Positions 13,635 to 18,988 of a stretch of DNA of 18,988 bases are shown here, piece after piece (position 1 is the stretch's first letter; every line of letters begins with the position of its first letter). The notes under the pieces are model-generated. The model searched no databases, was not told where the DNA came from, and saw nothing but the letters and a program-made list of their open reading frames with translations. The DNA lies in the NCBI GenBank assembly GCA_946480815.1, contig CAMLLB010000067.1:1-18988 (forward strand), written 5' to 3'. The translations under genes were made by a program, and so were the position numbers. The stretch is from an uncultured Flavobacteriales bacterium. GTDB lineage: Bacteria > Bacteroidota > Bacteroidia > Flavobacteriales > Crocinitomicaceae.

Positions 13635-14756
13635 TCAGTTGCAGGTTTGTTTCCAGGTAATCCATTCTTCAAGCAATTGCAGACCTTCATCATGGACCAC
13701 TGTTCTGCCCAGTAAGGGCATGCGTTCGCTTGGCAGAGTAGAACCTAATCTATAATACATCATCGAACGGTTCTTGTCATTTGGTTTAATGATGTATGCT
13801 AAATTGGAATTAATAAATTCTTCGGGTTCCACGCATAAGCCCAGGTTAATTACATCAGAAGTTTCTGAAAATGCCAATCGCATAGGGCGGTAAGAACAAT
13901 GTTTCCCTTCACTGTGGCAATGCGCACAATTGATATCTACATAAGACCGGAAACGCTGATCAACCGTTTTTGTTTGGTCCATGTAATTTACGGTGGAAAC
14001 AATATTCCCCGGAAGTGTATTTGGTAAATATCCGACAGCGATCAATTTTTGCAGCTGATTTTGGGTGCCATCGGGATAAGCATAATCGATATTTAAGTTT
14101 TGTGGTTTGATCCCGATCGGGATAGGTTGGTCATTTAGTTTATGACAGGTGTGACATTCCGTTTGGTTCGGGATCCGGTATGCAGTGCTTTTCGGAGAAC
14201 CGTTCTGAAGCCAGCTGATATTGGTATAACTTCCGTTCATATCCAGGTAAGCCTCGGTTTGTTCGGTATTCCATACATAGTTGGCAAAGATCCAACCGGA
14301 AGATTTGCGGATCATGATCCGGGTTTCAATAATCCGGGTATTTCCTGCTGGCTGAACATCATCGTAATAGAATGTTTTGATCAGTGCAGCCCCAACAGGG
14401 AGTTCCATCACGTTGTGATCTCCGTTGTAAGTTGCCTGCGTTCCGTTCGGCATCCAGATGAAGCGTTTTTTATGCGCATAATCGGTAAAAAGTCCTGAAG
14501 CAGGTTCGTAAGGAATTACTTTGTCGGCCGGAATTTGGTTCTTCATTTCTCCCTGGAAAAACCGATAATCGGACAATTTCGTATAGGGAACTGCGGTCAA
14601 ATCCACAGAAACACCCGTTTCTTCCACCGGCGGGTCAATGGGCTCTGGTTTCGGTTTCTTTTTACAGGAGGGAACAATAGCAAGCATCAATGCGCATGCA
14701 ACAAGTGCACAGGCAGAGATAATCAGTCGGTTCGAATCAGTTCTTTTTCGGTTCAT
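13635..14756 (-). CDS. Di-heme c-type cytochrome-like lipoprotein (SO_2930/HNE_0200 family)
   Basis: A 373-residue protein. The N-terminus is a lipoprotein signal with lipobox VPSC (C31), then a basic and Pro-rich tether. It is expected to be lipid-anchored in the periplasm or on the outer membrane. Two CxxCH motifs for covalent heme c are present: CHTCH at 201-205 and CAHCH at 277-281. The segment around them (FANYVWNTEQTEA, ECHTCHKLNDQPIPIGIKPQNLN, FRSYVDINCAHCHSEG, YRLGSTLPSERMPLLGRTVVHDEGLQLLEEWI) matches the TIGR03806-type family from memory. The role is probably electron transfer, partner unknown. In other bacteria this family is often next to a beta-helix protein. Here the neighbour is an FG-GAP/UnbV secreted propeller protein 30 bp downstream. 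Heme maturation genes are not in the window. Confidence 0.85.
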   Translation of the reverse strand: MNRKRTDSNRLIISACALVACALMLAIVPSCKKKPKPEPIDPPVEETGVSVDLTAVPYTKLSDYRFFQGEMKNQIPADKVIPYEPASGLFTDYAHKKRFIWMPNGTQATYNGDHNVMELPVGAALIKTFYYDDVQPAGNTRIIETRIMIRKSSGWIFANYVWNTEQTEAYLDMNGSYTNISWLQNGSPKSTAYRIPNQTECHTCHKLNDQPIPIGIKPQNLNIDYAYPDGTQNQLQKLIAVGYLPNTLPGNIVSTVNYMDQTKTVDQRFRSYVDINCAHCHSEGKHCSYRPMRLAFSETSDVINLGLCVEPEEFINSNLAYIIKPNDKNRSMMYYRLGSTLPSERMPLLGRTVVHDEGLQLLEEWITWKQTCN

Positions 14757-15185
14757 AAATAGTGTCTTGTAGCTTTACAAGTTGGCAAACTCGGAATAAG
14801 GTAGTATTTATTTTGAATAAACCTGTATTTCCCGTAACAATTGTTTCACAAGACTATAGATTGAACTTTGATAAAAATAGTTGCTTGCTCAGATGAGTTT
14901 GTGAGAATTTTGTTGATTTATCAATTTTGATATAAATTCTTAACAAAAAATGATCTTTCAAAATGAGAATGATTTAGAAACTATGTGAGCTAAGTGTACT
15001 ATTGTGATTAATGAAACCACATAGAAACGTAAGATACATAATTTACCACGAAGACAAGAAGGACACGAGGTTTTATCTTCCATAGAGGGTTAATTGATCG
15101 CGGACTTCGCTAGCTCAGTCAGGAGAATTAAACCACATAGGAGCATAGACGCATAGAAATGTTTATCAAATTGGAGTGAAATGAA
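14757..15185. other. AT-rich intergenic stretch with dispersed-repeat traces
   Basis: No believable coding frame is present. The first 200 bp are AT-rich leader of the di-heme lipoprotein gene, with no clear TAnnTTTG element. From about 15010 the sequence changes character. The motif AAACCACATAG occurs at 15014-15024 and 15130-15140, each followed by degenerate CATAG units. Between them lies ACCACGAAGACAAGAAGGACACGA (split here: ACCACGAAGACA at 15045, then AGAAGGACACGA). These resemble low-complexity intergenic repeats that I recall from many Bacteroidota and other genomes. A GACTTCGCTAGCTC segment (15103-15116) has a close copy at 17045-17060. Confidence 0.55.
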
Positions 15186-15219
15186 AAATCCCTGATCTGC
15201 CGAAGCAAGCCAGGGATTT
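15186..15219 (-). terminator. Intrinsic terminator of lysS
   Basis: On the minus strand AAATCCCTG (15219-15211) pairs with CAGGGATTT (15194-15186) around a 16-nt loop, and the stem runs into five T's. It begins 19 nt beyond the lysS stop. Confidence 0.85.
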
Positions 15220-15238
15220 CAATCTATATGGTAATGGA

Positions 15239-16942
15239 TTATCCTACCAGGTCAACATTCAGAATGTCATCTGTTTTGGTCACTTTCAGTAATCCATGTT
15301 TCGTTAAGCCTTTGATGCTGGTATCCCAGGCTTTGTTGCTGAGATTCACAGACTCTTTCAAAGTCAATAAATTCATGCTTTTCTCGCGTTGCATGATATC
15401 GAAGATCAGTTGTTCGTTTTCATTTAAAACAACTTTGATCACTTTTTCAGGACGCATTTGAGGGAAGAACAATACTTCCTGGATTGAAGGATTATTCGTC
15501 AGGTACATGATCAAACGGTCCATTCCGATTCCTAATCCGGAAGTCGGTGGCATTCCATATTCCAATGCACGTAAGAAATCCTGGTCGATTAATCCGTTTG
15601 CCTCGTCATCTCCTTTTTCTGAAAGACGTACCTGGTCTTCGAAACGCTCACGCTGGTCAATCGGGTCATTCAATTCCGAATAAGCGTTTGCAATTTCTTT
15701 TCCGCAAACCATCAATTCAAAGCGCTCGGTCAATTCCGGATTATCGCGGTGTGTTTTACACAATGGCGACATTTCTTTCGGGTAATCCGTGATGAATGTC
15801 GGTTGAATGTAATTTCCTTCACATTTTTCACCGAAAATCTCATCGATCAACTTTCCTTTCCCCATGGTATCGTCTACCGGAATGCCCATTCCTTTAGCAG
15901 CCGCTCTCAATTCATCTTCAGACTTTCCTGCAATATCAAAACCGGTAAAATCAATAATTGATTGACGCATCGTAACACGTTTGTATGGTGCTTTGAAGCT
16001 GATTTTATGTTCGCCGAAAGTACATTCTGTGGTTCCGTTTACTGCTATGGCACAATGTTCCAGCAAACGCTCCGTGAAATCCATCATCCAGTTGTAATCT
16101 TTGTAAGAAACATAGATTTCCATTGCTGTAAACTCCGGATTGTGAGTTCTGTCCATTCCTTCATTGCGGAAATTCTTGGAGAATTCATACACACCATCAA
16201 ATCCACCAACGATTAATCTTTTCAGGTAAAGTTCGTTTGCAATTCGCATGTACAACGGAATATCCAGGGCATTGTGATGCGTAACGAACGGTCTTGCAGA
16301 AGCTCCTCCCGGAATTGCCTGTAAAACCGGTGTTTCTACCTCCATATAACCGGCATCATTGAAGAAATTACGCATAGCTGAAAACAGCTTGGTGCGTTTT
16401 ACAAATACTTCTTTCACTTGCGGATTTACCACTAAGTCCACATAACGCTGGCGGTAACGCATCTCCGGATCTGTAAACGCATCGTGTACATTTCCTTCAG
16501 CATCTGTTTTCGGAAGTGGAAGCGGTTTTAAAGATTTGCTCAACAACTGGAATTCTTTCACGTTTACGGAAACTTCTCCTACCTGTGTTTTGAACACTTC
16601 ACCTTTGATCCCGATGAAATCACCCAGATCCAGCCATTTTTTGAACAGGTCGTTGTAAAGCATTTTATCTTCTCCCGGACAAATTTCATCGCGGTTAAAG
16701 TAAACCTGGATTCTTCCTTCGGAATCTTGTAATTCAGCAAAAGAAGCCTTTCCCATTACACGCTGACTCATCATTCTACCTGCCAGGCAAACTGTTTTTC
16801 CTTCTTCAAAGTTGTTCTTGATCGAAGTGGAATAATCTGTTACCGGGTAAAGTGCTGCAGGATATGGATCAATTCCCGCATCGCGTAAGTGTTGCAACGT
16901 TTGTCGTCGCTGGATTTCTTGTTCTGATAATTCTTGTGACAT
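15239..16942 (-). CDS. lysS: Lysyl-tRNA synthetase, class II
   Basis: A 567-residue enzyme that charges tRNA-Lys with lysine in the cytoplasm. The N-terminal OB-fold anticodon-binding domain (about 50-140) contains VCLAGRMMSQRVMGKASFAELQD. The class II catalytic core follows: motif 1 region MEVETPVLQAIPGGASARPF (200-219), motif 2 FRNEGMDRTHNPEFT (258-272), and motif 3 GLGIGMDRLIM (469-479), all intact. The core ends near residue 500, where the E. coli enzyme ends. A further 67 residues (from VIKVVLNENEQ) look like a small winged-helix-type domain. Similar extensions occur, from memory, in other Bacteroidota LysRS. The gene stands alone, with its own terminator. Confidence 0.97.
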   Translation of the reverse strand: MSQELSEQEIQRRQTLQHLRDAGIDPYPAALYPVTDYSTSIKNNFEEGKTVCLAGRMMSQRVMGKASFAELQDSEGRIQVYFNRDEICPGEDKMLYNDLFKKWLDLGDFIGIKGEVFKTQVGEVSVNVKEFQLLSKSLKPLPLPKTDAEGNVHDAFTDPEMRYRQRYVDLVVNPQVKEVFVKRTKLFSAMRNFFNDAGYMEVETPVLQAIPGGASARPFVTHHNALDIPLYMRIANELYLKRLIVGGFDGVYEFSKNFRNEGMDRTHNPEFTAMEIYVSYKDYNWMMDFTERLLEHCAIAVNGTTECTFGEHKISFKAPYKRVTMRQSIIDFTGFDIAGKSEDELRAAAKGMGIPVDDTMGKGKLIDEIFGEKCEGNYIQPTFITDYPKEMSPLCKTHRDNPELTERFELMVCGKEIANAYSELNDPIDQRERFEDQVRLSEKGDDEANGLIDQDFLRALEYGMPPTSGLGIGMDRLIMYLTNNPSIQEVLFFPQMRPEKVIKVVLNENEQLIFDIMQREKSMNLLTLKESVNLSNKAWDTSIKGLTKHGLLKVTKTDDILNVDLVG

Positions 16943-16948
16943 TTCTAT

Positions 16949-16980
16949 GATTTTAAGACTTCAGGATTTTAAGATATTAG
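16949..16980. repeat. 16-bp tandem duplication in the lysS leader
   Basis: GATTTTAAGA occurs at 16949-16958 and again at 16965-16974, followed by related TTCAGG/TTAGGA segments. This is an imperfect 16-bp tandem repeat 7 nt upstream of the lysS start. It may be a simple slippage product. Confidence 0.5.
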
Positions 16981-17044
16981 GACTTATAATCTCGCGTCTG
17001 TTTTATTAATTAGTATTTATTTTGTTTGTTCAAAAGCTGCCTTC

Positions 17045-17060
17045 GACTCCGCTATAGCTC
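17045..17060. repeat. Dispersed intergenic motif shared with 15103-15116
   Basis: GACTCCGCTATAGCTC matches GACTTCGCTAGCTC at 15103-15116 with one substitution and a two-base gap. The two copies lie in the intergenic regions on either side of lysS. They resemble the CTTCGACTCCGCTCAG-type intergenic repeats that I recall from Bacteroidota. Confidence 0.4.
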
Positions 17061-17111
17061 CTGCGTAAGCATTCAGTCACCTTTTACTGGAATTTTGTAC
17101 TAGAAAACTCC

Positions 17112-17137
17112 GGTAGTAGAGCGTAGCCGAAACTACC
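17112..17137 (-). terminator. Weak hairpin at the end of the outer-membrane protein gene
   Basis: GGTAGT (17112-17117) and ACTACC (17132-17137) form a 6-bp stem with a 14-nt loop that includes the stop codon of the gene ending at 17133. On the minus strand it is soon followed by TTTT. This is a marginal terminator candidate. Confidence 0.3.
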
Positions 17138-18008
17138 AGTGCGGGCAGCTATCACAGCCGTTCTTGGTTTTGATGTAAAACAACAGGCCCAAAGATACAT
17201 TTCCGGAAGCTAAACCGAAAGCTTGTTTTGCACGTTGGTTCCGGTCGTTCGGCCGGGTTTTTACTCCCGGAAGATGTGCGAAAGCCAATCCGCCTTCCGC
17301 CTGGATGAATACATGTTTGAAAAATTCCAAACGTGCACTGGCATTTGCCCCGATTCCATAACCTGAAAGTGCTGTTGAACGATTTGTTTGTTCGTTTGAA
17401 AACAAAAAGTTCGTAGTCGTCAGCATCGGACCTAAGTTCAAGCCTACATTTCCTGTAATTGCAAATTGTCTTCGATCTCCCAATTCCAATAAGTCAAATG
17501 AGCGCATTAATTCAATTCTCAAATAGTTCAATGCTCCCGAATGCTCATAATGGAAATGGTTCGGATCAACCAAAACCGATTCCTGGTTATAATTTCCATC
17601 CCAAATAGAATCCGCTGTCATATCGAAATGACCGTCCAAAGTAACTTCTTTGTCGTGACGCATCACGTAATTGAAATGGTCCACCCCAACAGACAATGCC
17701 CACTTTTCGGTAAAGTAATAACCAACCCGAAAGTTGTACTGAGGAATCGTAATGTTCACCGGATTCAGGTACAAATTCGCTCCGAATTTCGGTTGTCTGT
17801 CTGTTGCACTCACACCTTTCAATGTGAAGTCGTAATCCGATCCGATAAAATGGATCGTTGACGGAGTATATGCTGTCCGGTTGTAGCCCCAATAGAAGAA
17901 AAGTGTACCGGCATTGGTACTTCTCTTCCGTTGATGCTTCCGGATTTGGGCATCAGCCGGGTTTGCAATAACTGCTAAAAGAAATAGGAATAACAGCTTT
18001 CTGTGCAT
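17133..18008 (-). CDS. Predicted outer-membrane beta-barrel protein, unknown function
   Basis: A 291-residue protein. The signal peptide (residues 1-20, MHRKLLFLFLLAVIANPADA) is followed by a basic stretch (RKHQRKRSTN) and by strand-like alternating segments: LFFYWGYNRTAY, DYDFTLKGVSATD, YNFRVGYYFTEKWALSVGVDHFNYVM, LNYLRIELMRSFDLL, FAITGNVGLNLGPML, SGYGIGANASARLEFFKHVFIQAEGGLAFAHL, SGNVSLGLLFYI. These predict an outer-membrane barrel; no family is recognised. It ends with a short tail holding two cysteines (GCDSCPHW), unusual for a barrel, whose last strand would normally close the chain. It starts 6 bp after the rluB stop and is therefore co-transcribed with it, though no functional link is evident. 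Confidence 0.8.
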   Translation of the reverse strand: MHRKLLFLFLLAVIANPADAQIRKHQRKRSTNAGTLFFYWGYNRTAYTPSTIHFIGSDYDFTLKGVSATDRQPKFGANLYLNPVNITIPQYNFRVGYYFTEKWALSVGVDHFNYVMRHDKEVTLDGHFDMTADSIWDGNYNQESVLVDPNHFHYEHSGALNYLRIELMRSFDLLELGDRRQFAITGNVGLNLGPMLTTTNFLFSNEQTNRSTALSGYGIGANASARLEFFKHVFIQAEGGLAFAHLPGVKTRPNDRNQRAKQAFGLASGNVSLGLLFYIKTKNGCDSCPHW

Positions 18009-18014
18009 GTTGAT

Positions 18015-18932
18015 TTATTTAGTCATTTTAAGGAAGCTAACTTCTTTCTCGGTTAAATGGCGGTAATAACCTCTTGGTAAATCTTTCTTTGTCAGGCTTG
18101 CAAATTGAACGCGGTCCAGTTTCACCACTTCATACCCCAGTTTTTCGAACATACGACGTACGATGCGGTTTTTACCCGAGTGAATTTCGATTCCTACTTC
18201 ACGTGCTGATTTTCCGTCTGTCACGTATTCTGCTTTATCAGCCTGAATGCGTCCGTCTTCCAATTCAATTCCACGCATCAACAATTCCAGATGTTCTTTT
18301 TGAACCGGTTTATCCGTTTCCACATGGTAAATCTTGGTTGCTTCATAACGCGGATGAGTCAGCTTTTTAGCCATGTCCCCGTCATTGGTAAACAGCAATA
18401 ATCCGGTTGTATCACGGTCCAATCTTCCCACCGGGTAAATTCGTTCCTTACAAGCATTGATAACCAATCCCATTACGGTTTTTCTTCCAAGCGGATCATC
18501 CATGGTAGTAATGAATCCTTTTGGTTTGTTCAATAGCACATAACGTTTCGTTTCAGCGTTAATTGTTTCACCGTCGTATTGTACTTTGTCTCCCTTTTTG
18601 ATCTTGTATCCCAATTCGGTAATGATCTCCCCATTCACGGAAACAACACCTGTCTGGATCAACACATCTGCTTCCCTGCGGGAACAAACTCCGGCATTCG
18701 ACAAATATTTGTTCAAACGAACGTCGTCTTCATTGAAAGTAGGCAAGGGGTCACCTTTACGAACTTTCGGTTTGAAATGAGGTTTTGAAGATCCTTCAGC
18801 CGCAGATGCGGGCTTGGAAGTACTTTTAGGCTTTCCGCCTTTTAATGCCGGTTTCCCGGTTCTTGAAGTAGGTTTTGAACCTCTTCCTGTGGTGGTACGG
18901 CCTTTCCCTGTACCTGTTTTTCTTGTGTTCAT
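18015..18932 (-). CDS. rluB: 23S rRNA pseudouridine synthase, RsuA/RluB family
   Basis: The product has 305 residues from the ATG at 18930-18932 (a GTG directly upstream is also in frame, but the ATG is preferred). Residues 1-65 are a basic, low-complexity region rich in G, K, S, T and P. The S4 RNA-binding domain follows (about 70-120, DVRLNKYLSNAGVCSRREADVLI). Then comes the pseudouridine synthase domain with the catalytic motif GRLDRDTTGLLLFTNDG (D172 in this numbering) and the C-terminal GKNRIVRRMFEKLGYEV motif. RsuA/RluB/E/F enzymes convert a specific uridine of rRNA to pseudouridine; RluB (U2605 of 23S) is the most likely member because an S4 domain and a basic extension are present, but RluF or RsuA cannot be excluded by eye. 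The outer-membrane protein gene follows 6 bp downstream. Confidence 0.9.
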   Translation of the reverse strand: MNTRKTGTGKGRTTTGRGSKPTSRTGKPALKGGKPKSTSKPASAAEGSSKPHFKPKVRKGDPLPTFNEDDVRLNKYLSNAGVCSRREADVLIQTGVVSVNGEIITELGYKIKKGDKVQYDGETINAETKRYVLLNKPKGFITTMDDPLGRKTVMGLVINACKERIYPVGRLDRDTTGLLLFTNDGDMAKKLTHPRYEATKIYHVETDKPVQKEHLELLMRGIELEDGRIQADKAEYVTDGKSAREVGIEIHSGKNRIVRRMFEKLGYEVVKLDRVQFASLTKKDLPRGYYRHLTEKEVSFLKMTK

Positions 18933-18972
18933 CACGAGCAGAATTTAATGTTTACTATCGCAGTAGACGGTG

Positions 18973-18980
18973 CAAAGATA
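18973..18980 (-). promoter_or_regulatory. Bacteroidota-type -7 element for rluB
   Basis: TATCTTTG on the minus strand fits TAnnTTTG and lies 41 nt upstream of the ATG. The -33 region falls at or beyond the window end. Confidence 0.6.
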
Positions 18981-18988
18981 AGACGTTT

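Noticed and set aside
15098..15135. tRNA-like segment (GCTAGCTCAGTCAGGAGA)
   Set aside because: It resembles a D-arm, but no acceptor, anticodon or T-arm partner can be found around it.

Overview
The window looks like a chromosomal segment of a member of Bacteroidota, most likely Flavobacteriales and perhaps close to Fluviicola/Crocinitomicaceae (placement from memory, not tested). The signs are three proteins with C-terminal type IX secretion (T9SS) sorting domains, a porZ-recO gene pair, promoters with the Bacteroidota -7 element TAnnTTTG, few Shine-Dalgarno sites, a LytTR/His_kinase two-component pair and many secreted or outer-membrane proteins.

Left part (1-5500) is accessory in character and visibly more AT-rich. 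It holds a SnoaL/NTF2-like protein gene, a decayed cassette-like unit (attC-like imperfect dyad, tyrosine recombinase C-terminal remnant with several frameshifts and a stop, a possible ankyrin-protein N-terminal remnant, and a 22-bp repeat at both ends), a TPR sensor kinase with its LytTR regulator (ATGA overlap), and a secreted Kelch-propeller protein. Next come a zinc-type dehydrogenase remnant, decayed repeats, a tRNA-Arg(TCG) with a strong terminator, and a 5'-half tRNA copy whose D-arm carries a palindrome.

Middle part (5600-11580): porZ and recO form a translationally coupled pair. They converge on an ABC-F ATPase gene through a 40-bp loopless palindrome. Then come a small three-helix membrane protein and an outer-membrane beta-barrel protein, which ends at a second palindrome with the same core (GCGATTAATCGC).

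Right part (11586-18988), all on the minus strand: an operon for a di-heme lipoprotein and a secreted FG-GAP/UnbV propeller protein; a 480-bp intergenic stretch with dispersed repeats; lysS with its own terminator; and an operon of an rluB-type pseudouridine synthase followed by a 6-nt-spaced outer-membrane protein of unknown role.

I see no intact defence system, CRISPR array or complete mobile element. The best candidates for something undescribed are the attC-like structure beside the recombinase remnant, the tRNA-half with inserted palindrome, the di-heme/UnbV secreted pair, and the recurring GCGATTAATCGC palindromes between convergent genes.
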